Assembly: GCF_014654365.1 (NCBI RefSeq)
Contig: NZ_BNAY01000006.1
Span: 117,702 to 181,701, forward strand
DNA: 64,000 nucleotides
Direction of reading: 5' to 3'
DNA from: Amycolatopsis oliviviridis
GTDB taxonomy: Bacteria; Actinomycetota; Actinomycetes; Mycobacteriales; Pseudonocardiaceae
Under the pieces are notes generated by a model that ran no database searches, was not told where the DNA came from, and saw nothing but the letters and a program-made list of their open reading frames with translations. A program made the position numbers and the translations under genes. Every line of letters starts with the position of its first letter. The stretch's first letter is position 1. Of the stretch, positions 16,358-23,942 are shown piece by piece.

Positions 16358-17290
16358 TCATCCGGCGAGCGCGTTGACCACCCGGGAGGGACTGGGCCTG
16401 CCGAGCTTCCCGGCCATCCACTTGCTCGTCGCCACCAGCGCGTCGAGATCGACACCGGTTTCGACGCCGAGGCCGTCGAGCATCCACACCAGATCTTCGG
16501 TGGCGAGGTTCCCGGTCGCGGATTCGGCGTACGGGCAGCCACCCAGGCCACCGGCCGAAGAGTCCACAGTGGACACGCCGCAGCGCAGGGCGGCCAGCGT
16601 GTTCGCGAGCGCCTGGCCGTAGGTGTCGTGGAAATGGACGGCGAGGGCGCCGATGTCGGGGAACTGGCCGATCAGCGTCTCGACCTGACCCGCGGTGGCG
16701 ACGCCGATGGTGTCCCCGAGCGAGAGCTGCGAGCAGCCCAGATCCAGGAGCCGTTTGCCCACCCCGGCGACCTGCTCGGCCGGGACGGCGCCCTCCCACG
16801 GGTCGCCGAAGCACATCGACACGTACCCGCGGACGTCGAGACCTTCGGCCCGGGCCCGGGTGACGACGGGTTCGAACATCGCGAACTGGTCGTCGACCGT
16901 CGAGTTGAGGTTCTTCTCGGCGAAGGTCTCGGTGGCGCTGGCGAAGATCGCGATATGCGAAACCCCGGCCTCCAGCGCCCTGTCCAGCCCGCGCTCGTTC
17001 GGGACGAGCACCGGGTACCGGATGCCTTCGCGGCGGTCGAGCCCGGCCAGGAGCTGCTCGGCGTCGGCCAGCTGCGGCACCCATTTCGGGCTCACGAAAC
17101 TGGTCGCTTCGAGCGTGGTCAGCCCGGCATCGGCGAGCCTGTCCAGGAATTCGAGTTTGACCTCGACCGGAACGATCGCCTTCTCGTTCTGGAGGCCGTC
17201 GCGCGGGCCGACCTCCCAGATCGTCACCCGCTCCGGCAGGGAGTAGACGGACGGGACGCGGTCGGGCAGCCCGAGTTCTCGCGTGCCCAT
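16358..17290 (-). CDS. Hydroxymethylglutaryl-CoA lyase
   Basis: A 310-residue TIM-barrel lyase. Landmarks: EVGPRDGLQNEKAIVP near residue 26, where Arg and Asp bind substrate and metal; EATSFVSPKWVPQLADA; VHFHDTYGQALAN (metal-binding His pair); and the GLGGCPYAESATGN loop with the catalytic Cys. It splits HMG-CoA to acetyl-CoA and acetoacetate, the last step of leucine breakdown. The start codon overlaps the stop of the PH-domain gene (TGATG), so the two are coupled. No leucine-catabolic carboxylase lies next to it here. Confidence 0.92.
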   Translation of the reverse strand: MGTRELGLPDRVPSVYSLPERVTIWEVGPRDGLQNEKAIVPVEVKLEFLDRLADAGLTTLEATSFVSPKWVPQLADAEQLLAGLDRREGIRYPVLVPNERGLDRALEAGVSHIAIFASATETFAEKNLNSTVDDQFAMFEPVVTRARAEGLDVRGYVSMCFGDPWEGAVPAEQVAGVGKRLLDLGCSQLSLGDTIGVATAGQVETLIGQFPDIGALAVHFHDTYGQALANTLAALRCGVSTVDSSAGGLGGCPYAESATGNLATEDLVWMLDGLGVETGVDLDALVATSKWMAGKLGRPSPSRVVNALAG

Positions 17291-17871
17291 CAACGACGCC
17301 GGTTTCCGCGCGGCGGGTGGCCCTGCGGAGGAAGCGGTTCGGTCTGCTGCGGTGCCCCCGCGGGCGGCGCGTAGTCGTCGTACGGGTTGTCGTTGACTTC
17401 GCGGTAGATGACCGTGTGCACGCGCTCGACCTTGGGGATGTCGTCGAACTTCAGCGGTTCGTCCGAAGCGGACTCGATCACCAGCGTGCCGCAGCCGAAC
17501 ACGCGGTCCAGCAGCCCGTGCTCGAACTGGACGCTGTTGATCCGCGACATCGGGATGTCGATCCCGGTCCGCTTCAGCACGCCCTCGCGGGCGATCAGCC
17601 TGTCCGTGGTCACGATGAAATGCGTCGTGCGCCAGCGGACGAACGGGGCCAGGAAGAGCCACACGACGAGGCCGAGCCCGACGGCGGCGATCGCGATCTC
17701 GGAGATGAGGTCCCACGGGGCCGTCGCGTCCTTCGCGATGACGGCCAGCCAGATCCCCAGACCGAGCGTGACGATCAGCGCGAGGAAGGGGAAGATCAGC
17801 ATCTTGAAATGCGGGTGACTGTGCACCACGACGTGCTCGTTTTCGCTGAGCAAATCGTCCGGATAGGCCAC
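17290..17871 (-). CDS. PH-domain (bPH2) membrane protein
   Basis: A 193-residue protein from the GTG at 17871, eight bases after GGGAG. It has a short N-terminal stretch, two membrane segments (about 27-50 and 62-82), and a bacterial PH-like domain with FIVTTDRLIAREGVLKRTG and DIPMSRINSVQFEHGLLDRV, the hallmark of DUF304/YdbT-like proteins. The tail is Pro-rich. Function is unknown; such proteins sit in the inner membrane with the PH part in the cytoplasm. It is coupled to the downstream HMG-CoA lyase gene, but the functional link is unclear. Confidence 0.85.
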   Translation of the reverse strand: MAYPDDLLSENEHVVVHSHPHFKMLIFPFLALIVTLGLGIWLAVIAKDATAPWDLISEIAIAAVGLGLVVWLFLAPFVRWRTTHFIVTTDRLIAREGVLKRTGIDIPMSRINSVQFEHGLLDRVFGCGTLVIESASDEPLKFDDIPKVERVHTVIYREVNDNPYDDYAPPAGAPQQTEPLPPQGHPPRGNRRR

Positions 17872-17968
17872 GACGGACGCTCCCAAAGTGTGTTCGGCGC
17901 TGGTGAGCTCACCGTACCGGCGAACGGTCCCGGTGGAAGACCGGACGCCGCAAAACACACCGCACGGA

Positions 17969-18793
17969 TCAGGACCCGGCGGGCCGCACGTGGACGACGT
18001 CCCCGGCGAACACCGTGTACCGCTCACCACCGGGAACGTCGACCTGGAGCTGGCCGGCGGGATCGATGTCGGCGGCGCGGCCGGTCAGCGCCGAACCGTC
18101 GGGCAGCTGGACCTCGACGTCCTGGCCCAGCGTGGCGCAGTGCCGCCGGTAGTCGCCGAGCAGGCCCGCCTCGGCCAGCGAGCCGCCGGCGAGCCGCCAG
18201 CGGTGTTCGAGTTCGCCGAAACCGGTGAGCAGCCGGGTGGCGATCTCGGCGCGGTCGGTCTCCGTCGCCCCCTGTTCGGCCAGCGAAGTCGCGGGCAGGC
18301 CACCGGGCCCGGCCGGGACGTTCTCGCCGAGCGGCAGCACGTTCAGGCCGATGCCGAGGATCACGGTGGTCTCGTCACCGGCGACGGCCTCCGCCAGGAT
18401 GCCCGCGCATTTGGCGCGGTCCGGCCCGGCCAGGACGTCGTTCGGCCATTTGAGGACGGCGTCGACGCCCAGGCCCGCGGCGACCTCCCGGACCGCGAGT
18501 CCCGCGACCACGGAAAGTGAACCCAAATTGGCGAACGGGACCCCGCCCGGACGCAGCAGGACACTGACGTAGAGGCCCGTTCCCTTCGGCGAAGACCACT
18601 GCCGCGCGCGGCGGCCGACCCCGGCCGTCTGCTCTTCGGCGATCAGCACGGTGCGGTCTTCGGCCCCCTTCGCGGCGGCTTCCCGCAGGTCGGCGTTGGT
18701 GGACCCGGTGCTCGCCACGACCTGGATCGCGGCGTACCGGCCGGACAGCGCGGCACTCAGACGCTCGGCGTCGAGCGCTCCCGTCTCACTCAT
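17969..18793 (-). CDS. birA: Biotin-[acetyl-CoA-carboxylase] ligase
   Basis: A 274-residue class I biotin ligase without the N-terminal HTH repressor domain. Key motifs: STGSTNADLR, the biotinyl-AMP loop AGVGRRARQWSSPKGTGLYV, KWPNDVL with the catalytic Lys, and ILGIGLNV. It loads biotin on the carrier Lys of acyl-CoA carboxylases, such as pccA at 43662. TATTCT (18800-18805 on the minus strand) lies six bases before the ATG, so the transcript is probably leaderless. It is divergent from the NlpC/P60 gene. Confidence 0.93.
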   Translation of the reverse strand: MSETGALDAERLSAALSGRYAAIQVVASTGSTNADLREAAAKGAEDRTVLIAEEQTAGVGRRARQWSSPKGTGLYVSVLLRPGGVPFANLGSLSVVAGLAVREVAAGLGVDAVLKWPNDVLAGPDRAKCAGILAEAVAGDETTVILGIGLNVLPLGENVPAGPGGLPATSLAEQGATETDRAEIATRLLTGFGELEHRWRLAGGSLAEAGLLGDYRRHCATLGQDVEVQLPDGSALTGRAADIDPAGQLQVDVPGGERYTVFAGDVVHVRPAGS

Positions 18794-18799
18794 CTGCCC

Positions 18800-18866
18800 A
18801 GAATATGAGAGTCCCCCTAACGTGCAAGGCGTTCGCTCGTTACGCAGAGGTGGTCTCCAATAACCT
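18800..18866. promoter_or_regulatory. Divergent leaderless -10 elements for birA and the NlpC/P60 gene
   Basis: On the minus strand TATTCT at 18805-18800 is six bases from the birA ATG. On the plus strand TAACCT at 18861-18866 is seven bases from the GTG at 18874. The spacing fits transcription starting on the first base of each start codon. Confidence 0.55.
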
Positions 18867-18873
18867 GGACGGC

Positions 18874-19992
18874 GTGACTGAGCCCGAGTCGGCCCCGAGC
18901 GCGCCCGAAACCAGCCCGAAGAAGTCGTGGGCGCATGGCGTGGCGATGCGTGGCCTGGTCGCGCTCCCGCTGGTCGCCGGGCTCGCGACGGCGGGCTGGC
19001 TGCTCGCGGGCGGCAACGATCCGGCGCCCGCCGACGGGAACCAGCCGGTGCCGGTCCCCGCCGCCAAGCAGGATCCGGCCACCGTCGGCGGCGGCGCGGG
19101 TCCGTCGGTCCTCGAAGTCAGCGCGCCGGTCAAAGCGCAGGAGACCCCGAAGGGCGTCCGGCCGCTCGAAGAGTGGGCCACGAAACTCGCCGGGCCGCTC
19201 GACATCCCGGCGAAGTCGCTCATCGGCTACGCGAACGGCGAGCTGGCGCTGCGCGGCGAACAGCCGAACTGCCACCTTTCCTGGGTCACGCTGGCCGGGA
19301 TCGGCGCGGCGAGCTCGAACCACGGACGCGGCGGCGACAACCCGCTCGGCCTTTCGGCACCGCAGTGGAAGAAGCACGGTGCGTCGATCCCCGGGATCGC
19401 GAAGCCCGCGCTGGCCGACCCCGACTCCGCCTCGGTCGCCGCCGGACGCGCGCTGTGCGCTTCCGGGGCCGACCTCGGTGGCGGCAACGGCTGGTGGAAG
19501 GCGATCGCCGGCTACCAGGGCGGCAAGGGCAACGAGGCCGAACTGTTCCGCCAACGCGTCCTGGGCAACGCCCAGCTGTACGCGACCCTGTCCCTCGATC
19601 CCGCGCGAGGCTCGACCCCCGCGGTGAAGGCGACCCGGTTCGCCCTCGGTCAGCTGGGACTCCCGTACGTGTGGGGCGGCAACGGGCCCGAAGCGGGCGC
19701 GGCGGGCTTCGACTGCTCCGGGCTCACGAAGGCGTCCTACGACGAGGCCGGGGTCGCTCTCCCGCGGACCGCGGACAGCCAGTTCCGGGCGCTGCCGCAG
19801 GTGCCCGGCGGCCAGGAGCCGAAGCTCGGCGACCTCGTGTTCTACGGGAACCCGGCGACGCGGATCCATCACGTCGGGCTGTACCTCGGGAACGGCTTGA
19901 TGATCAACGCGCCCACGCAGGGCCAGGCGATCCAGATCCACACTTACCACTCGAAGGGCGACGACTACACCGGCGCGGGCCGCCCCAGCTGA
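18874..19992 (+). CDS. NlpC/P60 cell-wall endopeptidase with an N-terminal muramidase-like domain
   Basis: A 372-residue exported enzyme. A hydrophobic segment at about 27-46 serves as signal or anchor, followed by a Pro-rich linker. Residues about 98-240 resemble a transglycosylase-like domain (IPAKSLIGYANGELALRGEQ, then CHLSWVTLAGIG). The C-terminal NlpC/P60 domain has catalytic Cys281 (FDCSGLTKASYDEAG) and His in RIHHVGLYLGNG. It should cleave peptidoglycan stem peptides. The GTG at 18874 is supported by the TAACCT hexamer seven bases upstream. Confidence 0.9.
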   Translation: MTEPESAPSAPETSPKKSWAHGVAMRGLVALPLVAGLATAGWLLAGGNDPAPADGNQPVPVPAAKQDPATVGGGAGPSVLEVSAPVKAQETPKGVRPLEEWATKLAGPLDIPAKSLIGYANGELALRGEQPNCHLSWVTLAGIGAASSNHGRGGDNPLGLSAPQWKKHGASIPGIAKPALADPDSASVAAGRALCASGADLGGGNGWWKAIAGYQGGKGNEAELFRQRVLGNAQLYATLSLDPARGSTPAVKATRFALGQLGLPYVWGGNGPEAGAAGFDCSGLTKASYDEAGVALPRTADSQFRALPQVPGGQEPKLGDLVFYGNPATRIHHVGLYLGNGLMINAPTQGQAIQIHTYHSKGDDYTGAGRPS

Positions 19993-20059
19993 GTCGCGAG
20001 CGCCACGCTCGAGACGGTGAGCGTCCCGTGCGTGGCGCTCGGGGCACCGGCGGCGCGGG

Positions 20060-20890
20060 TCAGAAGTGAGTGGCGAGCCAGTCGAGGGCGGCCGCGGAGT
20101 GGCGGAGCACCGAGATGTGACCGTCCTCCGGAAACAGCCGTGCCTCGGCCGTGGCGCACTGCCGGGCGAGCCACTCGGCGTGCCCGACGGGCGCGATCCG
20201 GTCCGCGCCGCCGTGCAGCAGCAGCACCGGCGCCTTGACCTCGGACGGCTGGAAACCCCAAGGCGCGACATACGCGAGATCGTCGTCGATCGGCGCGCCG
20301 AGGCCACCTTCGAGAGCGGGACCGACGACGTCGAGGAACCACTTCCAGTCACCCGACAAGGCCGCGTGATCCGCCGCGGTGAACATCTCGGCGTCGTACT
20401 GGGCGGCCGCCTCGTAGCGTTCCTTTTCGTCCCGTCCCGCCAGCGCGGCCGTCAGCGAGCCGACGCCCGCCGCGCCCATTCCCGCGAACCAGTCCAGGCC
20501 GTCGGCGCCGTACGGGGCCATGCCCGCGACGCCGACCATCGCCGAGACCCGCTCCGGCAGCAGCGCCGCGCAGGCGAACGCGTGCGGTCCGCCACCGGAA
20601 TGCCCGAAGACCGCGAACCGCTCGATCCCCAGAGCGTCGGCGACCTTCTCGACGTCCGACGCCGCCGACGCGACATCCCGGCCCGGACGCGGCGACGAAC
20701 CGCCGTAGCCGGGCCGGTCGTAGGAGACCCACCTCAGCCCGAGCCGTTCGGCGGCCGGGAACAGCGGTGACGGCGGCGCGCCGATGTTCGGGGTCCCGTG
20801 GTGCCAGACGACCACCGGACCGGGGCCGCCGGTGTCGTAGACGTGCAGTGTGGCCCCGTCCCCCAGGTCCACGTCGGACTCGTTCACCAT
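20060..20890 (-). CDS. Alpha/beta-hydrolase
   Basis: A 276-residue hydrolase. The oxyanion strand is VVWHHGTPNIGAPP, the nucleophile elbow GHSGGGPHAF (Ser about 99), the acid is in LLHGGADRIAP, and the His in EDGHISVL. The HGTP motif and lack of a signal peptide suggest a cytoplasmic esterase or epoxide-hydrolase-like enzyme; the substrate is unknown. I chose the ATG at 20890, six bases after TACGCT (20897-20902, minus strand), which fits a leaderless mRNA. It is divergent from the gene at 20949. Confidence 0.87.
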   Translation of the reverse strand: MVNESDVDLGDGATLHVYDTGGPGPVVVWHHGTPNIGAPPSPLFPAAERLGLRWVSYDRPGYGGSSPRPGRDVASAASDVEKVADALGIERFAVFGHSGGGPHAFACAALLPERVSAMVGVAGMAPYGADGLDWFAGMGAAGVGSLTAALAGRDEKERYEAAAQYDAEMFTAADHAALSGDWKWFLDVVGPALEGGLGAPIDDDLAYVAPWGFQPSEVKAPVLLLHGGADRIAPVGHAEWLARQCATAEARLFPEDGHISVLRHSAAALDWLATHF

Positions 20891-20948
20891 GGGCCGAGCG
20901 TAGGTGAGACGACCGACAGAAACCCGCCGCGTCGGGCACCCTGGACCC

Positions 20949-21344
20949 ATGTCGCGCTATCACGAGATCAAGCACCGGGTGGCCACGACCTTCCAGCGGC
21001 ACGTCGGCAACCCGATCCTCGGCCGGTTGCCGAACCAGCCGCTCCTGGAGACCACCGGCCGCAAGTCCGGGGAACCCCGGCGGACCCCGGTCGGCGGCCG
21101 CAAGGTGGGCCGCGAGTTCTGGATCGTCTCGGAGTTCGGCGAGAAGTCGCAGTACGTCCGCAACATCCAGGCCGATCCGCGCGTCCGGGTCCGGCTCAAG
21201 GGCCGGTGGCACAGCGGCACGGCGCACCTGCTCCCGGACGACGACCCCCGCGCCCGGCTGAAGGCCCTGCCCCGGTTCAACAGCGCCGCCGTCCAGGCGA
21301 TCGGCACGGATCTGCTCAGCATCCGGGTCGATCTCGACGACTGA
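20949..21344 (+). CDS. F420-dependent nitroreductase-like (DDN family) protein
   Basis: A 131-residue member of the deazaflavin-dependent nitroreductase family: LLETTGRKSGEPRRTPVGGR in the first half, FWIVSEFGEKSQYVRNIQAD, and WHSGTAHLLPDDDP. Such proteins are split beta-barrels that bind coenzyme F420 and reduce quinones or other acceptors at the membrane. It is a single gene, followed by the MerR promoter. The exact acceptor is unknown. Confidence 0.87.
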   Translation: MSRYHEIKHRVATTFQRHVGNPILGRLPNQPLLETTGRKSGEPRRTPVGGRKVGREFWIVSEFGEKSQYVRNIQADPRVRVRLKGRWHSGTAHLLPDDDPRARLKALPRFNSAAVQAIGTDLLSIRVDLDD

Positions 21345-21347
21345 GTT

Positions 21348-21378
21348 TTGCCTTGACGCCAAGGGCAAGGTTTACGCT
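21348..21378 (+). promoter_or_regulatory. MerR-type promoter/operator with long spacer
   Basis: TTGCCT (21348-21353) and TACGCT (21373-21378) are 19 bases apart, the overlong spacing typical of MerR-regulated promoters. A dyad lies in the spacer: TTGCCTTG, then CAAGGGCAA. TACGCT is six bases before the ATG, so the transcript is probably leaderless and the MerR gene autoregulated. Confidence 0.65.
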
Positions 21379-21384
21379 CGGGAC

Positions 21385-21780
21385 ATGCGGATCGGCGAAC
21401 TCGCCGCGCGGACCGGGACCACCACGCGCGCGCTGCGTTTCTATGAGTCACAAGGGCTTCTCGACGCACGGCGCGCGTCGAACGGGTACCGGGAGTACGA
21501 CGAGGACGACTACCGCCTGGTGAACGAGATCCTGACCCTGCAAGCGGTCGGGCTCAGCTTGGAGGACACCAGGCCGTTCGTCGACTGCCTGCGCGCCGGT
21601 CACGAGACCGGTGACTCGTGCGCCGATTCGATCGAGGTCTACCAACGCAAACTCGCCGAGGTGGACGCCTGTCTTGCCAGGCTCAACGACGTACGGGACA
21701 GCCTGCTGACCAAGCTGGCGGGCGCGCTGAAGACGCCGCCGGGACCGTGTGTCGTCGTGCCGCTAACCGAGGAGACCTGA
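21385..21780 (+). CDS. MerR-family transcriptional regulator
   Basis: A 131-residue regulator. The N-terminal winged HTH reads MRIGELAARTGTTTRALRFY and ESQGLL, followed by a dimerising helix and a C-terminal segment with Cys residues at about 71, 81 and 94 and 126 (DCLRAGHETGDSCADS). Cysteines at these places could bind metal or respond to oxidation, as in SoxR- or ZntR-like proteins, but they do not match a known motif. Its stop codon directly abuts the ATG of a thioredoxin gene, so it probably controls thiol redox balance from the spacer-dyad promoter upstream. Confidence 0.9.
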   Translation: MRIGELAARTGTTTRALRFYESQGLLDARRASNGYREYDEDDYRLVNEILTLQAVGLSLEDTRPFVDCLRAGHETGDSCADSIEVYQRKLAEVDACLARLNDVRDSLLTKLAGALKTPPGPCVVVPLTEET

Positions 21781-22116
21781 ATGTCCCTTTCCGTCGTCAC
21801 CGACGAAACCTTCCGAGAACTGGTCCTGGAACAGGACAAGCCAGTCCTGGTGGACTTCTGGGCGCAGTGGTGCCCGCCCTGCCACATGATCGTCCCGGTG
21901 CTCGCCGAGATCGCCGAAGAACGCGCCGACGTGCTGATCATCCGCAAGCTCAACTCCGACGAGAACCCGCTCACGGCACGGGATTACCAGGTCATGTCCC
22001 TGCCGACGCTGATCCTCTTCCGGAACGGCCGTCCTGTTTGGACGACCGTCGGGGCGCGTCCTAAGGCGCGGCTGTTGGCCGACCTGGACGCCGTCCTGGA
22101 GACGGCCGCCGCCTGA
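21781..22116 (+). CDS. Thioredoxin with CPPC active site
   Basis: A 111-residue thioredoxin fold protein. The active site is WAQWCPPCHM (Cys31, Cys34) in place of the usual CGPC, which would alter its redox potential. The cis-Pro is in VMSLPTLILF. It starts on the base after the MerR stop, so the pair is one operon. The last about 15 codons are copied as a relic at 22552-22593. Confidence 0.92.
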   Translation: MSLSVVTDETFRELVLEQDKPVLVDFWAQWCPPCHMIVPVLAEIAEERADVLIIRKLNSDENPLTARDYQVMSLPTLILFRNGRPVWTTVGARPKARLLADLDAVLETAAA

Positions 22117-22265
22117 CCGCCTCCCGGATGTCATGAGGCCCACCACCACGGGGGCAGGCCGCAACATCCTCCGTCCACAAGGGACAGAACTTTCGATCAG
22201 GACGCCCGTTTTGAGCGCTTTGCCCGACTTTGCGAAGACGAGCGCGAGGTGTCACTGAGGGTGAG

Positions 22266-22312
22266 GGGTGTGTGGAAATAGGGACGTTCAACGTCCCTAT
22301 TTCCACACACCC
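22266..22312. repeat. Perfect inverted repeat with GTTCAAC centre
   Basis: 23-bp arms (22266-22288, 22290-22312) flank one C; the centre is GGGACGTTCAACGTCCC. It belongs with the TCAAC-centred elements at 16021-16225. Confidence 0.88.
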
Positions 22313-22339
22313 CTACACGACCGGACCGGTCACGCGGGA

Positions 22340-22382
22340 CTGTGTGGATTTCGGTGCATCCAACGCACCAAAATCCACACAG
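22340..22382. repeat. Inverted repeat with ATCCAAC loop
   Basis: 18-bp arms, one mismatch (22340-22357 and 22365-22382), beginning CTGTGTGGATTT, around ATCCAAC. Same family as the element 74 bases upstream by loop and by the TGTGGAAAT/TGTGGATTT arms. Confidence 0.8.
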
Positions 22383-22551
22383 CCAGTGCCCTGAGCCCTA
22401 CATCGCGCAGAGCCACTGACCTGACCACGAACACGACACCTTTGCCCTACTTCTCAATAACCCTCTTCGCCACTCGCGACCTCACGCGAAATAGGACATA
22501 AATGCATCAAACGGGCATCAGATCGACGCCTGGTGTCCAATATGGACATAC

Positions 22552-22593
22552 GAGGTGCGGCCGCTGGCCGTCCTGGAGACGGCCGCCGTCTGA
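22552..22593 (+). pseudogene. Relic of a second thioredoxin 3' end
   Basis: Reads EVRPLAVLETAAV and TGA, against ARLLADLDAVLETAAA and TGA in the intact gene. From 22568 to 22613 it matches 22091-22136 with one mismatch in 46 bases, continuing past the stop codon. Upstream homology breaks off. Confidence 0.6.
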
Positions 22594-22602
22594 CCGCCTC
22601 CC

Positions 22603-22663
22603 GGATGTCATGAAAGGGCCGTTCCTGACGAATTTCGTCAGGAACGGCCCTTTCATGACATCC
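22603..22663. repeat. Perfect 30-bp ATGAAAGGGCC-family inverted repeat
   Basis: Arms 22603-22632 and 22634-22663 are perfect complements around one T; they begin GGATGTCATGAAAGGGCC. The first 11 bases also occur after the intact thioredoxin gene at 22126-22136, where the element is cut off. A related element is at 38140. Confidence 0.9.
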
Positions 22664-22828
22664 CGGAGCCGGCCCCGGCCCGGTAATTGTGTTGCGCCCG
22701 CGGCCGTCCGTTCGCATCCTTCACCCCATGACCTCGACCCTCGCCTTCCTGCCGTCGCCCACCGTCGTCCGACGGGTGCGGGTGCAGCAGCGGAAGACGT
22801 CCTGGCGGAGGCCGGCACCGGTCCGGCC

Positions 22829-23452
22829 GTGAGCGCCGCGCTCGTCGCGGGCCTGCTCGCCGGGTATGGCATCGCCATACCGGTGGGCGCGGTCGGGACC
22901 TATCTCGTGGTCCTGACGGCTCGCGCGGGACTCAGGATCGGCGCGTACGCCGCATTGGGCGTCGCCACGGCCGACGGCCTCTACGCCCTGATCGCGGTCC
23001 TCGGCGGCAGCGGCCTCGTCCGGATCATCCAGCCGATCGCCGAGCCGCTGCGCTGGGTTTCGGTGGCGGTACTGCTCGCCTTGTCCGTCCACATCGGAAT
23101 CACCGGGATCCGGAATTTCCGCGACTCCGCGAAAGCCGAGCTGACCGGACCGGCCGCGATCGGACCGCTGAAGGCCTACGTGAGCCTGCTCGGGATCACG
23201 CTGCTGAACCCGACGACGGTGATCTACTTCGCCGCGCTCGTACTCGGCAGCGAGGACATGGCCACCGCGACCACACCGGAGCACGTGGTCTTCGTGCTCG
23301 CGGCGTTCGCGGCGTCGGCGAGCTGGCAGCTGCTCCTCGCGGGCGGCGGCGCGGTGCTGGGCAAGGCGCTGACCGGACGTCGTGGCCGGCTGGCGACCGC
23401 GCTCGTGTCCAGCGCGCTCATCGCCGGGCTCGGCATCCGCCTGATCTGGTGA
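22829..23452 (+). CDS. LysE-family exporter
   Basis: A 207-residue membrane protein with six hydrophobic segments and LysE/RhtB features: GLLAGYGIAIPVGAVGTYLV in the first helix, GVATADGLYA, and LLNPTTVIYFAALV in the fourth. It would export amino acids or similar metabolites. I chose the GTG at 22829, which fits the family start; it overlaps the stop of an upstream 34-codon ORF (22728-22832), giving a GTGA junction. Confidence 0.88.
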   Translation: MSAALVAGLLAGYGIAIPVGAVGTYLVVLTARAGLRIGAYAALGVATADGLYALIAVLGGSGLVRIIQPIAEPLRWVSVAVLLALSVHIGITGIRNFRDSAKAELTGPAAIGPLKAYVSLLGITLLNPTTVIYFAALVLGSEDMATATTPEHVVFVLAAFAASASWQLLLAGGGAVLGKALTGRRGRLATALVSSALIAGLGIRLIW

Positions 23453-23507
23453 CACCGGAAATGAATCGAGGACCGTGGCTGTCCGCATCGGTTGCCAGGC
23501 TGTGCCC

Positions 23508-23942
23508 ATGACCGAAACCCAGGAACGCCTCGCTTCCCTCCACTCCTACCTCGCCTACCGTGACGCTGCGAAGGCGCTCCGCTGGCTCGAAAGCGCCTTC
23601 GGCTTCGAAACCGTCATGGAATTCCCTGACGACAAGGGCCGGATCCTGCATTCGGAACTGCGGCTCGGCGGAGCCTCCATCATCGTGTTCAGCGCGGAGG
23701 AGGACTACGACCGCGCGACCCGCAAGGGGGAAACGGTCGGCCACGGCCTCTACGTCAGTCTTCCGACACAAGAGGCCGTGGACGCCGTTTTCGCCTCCGC
23801 CATCGAAGCCGGCGCGACGACGGTCTGGAAGCCCGAGAACACCGAATGGGGCAACTACCGCTTCCGCGTCGACGATCTCGAAGGCTACGAATGGACGTTC
23901 GGCACGCACATCCCAGGAGAACCGCAAACCGACTGGAGCTAA
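23508..23942 (+). CDS. VOC (glyoxalase/bleomycin-resistance-like) protein
   Basis: 144 residues from the ATG at 23508. Two beta-alpha-beta-beta-beta units are visible: LHSYLAYRDAAKALRWLESA with FGFETVMEF, then HGLYVSLPTQEAVDAVFASA and a C-terminal YRFRVDDLEGYEWTFG. It belongs to the YnzC/PhnB-like side of the vicinal-oxygen-chelate superfamily; catalytic function cannot be assigned. Its stop overlaps the stop of the convergent S9 peptidase gene in a CTAA junction. Confidence 0.85.
   Translation: MTETQERLASLHSYLAYRDAAKALRWLESAFGFETVMEFPDDKGRILHSELRLGGASIIVFSAEEDYDRATRKGETVGHGLYVSLPTQEAVDAVFASAIEAGATTVWKPENTEWGNYRFRVDDLEGYEWTFGTHIPGEPQTDWS

Larger units (their letters stand above)
22117..22828. 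other. 712-base region with repeats and a thioredoxin-tail relic
   Basis: It holds inverted repeats at 22266-22312, 22340-22382 and 22603-22663, a diverged copy of the end of the thioredoxin gene (22552-22593), and a possible 34-codon ORF at 22728-22832. Otherwise no gene is visible. Confidence 0.75.
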
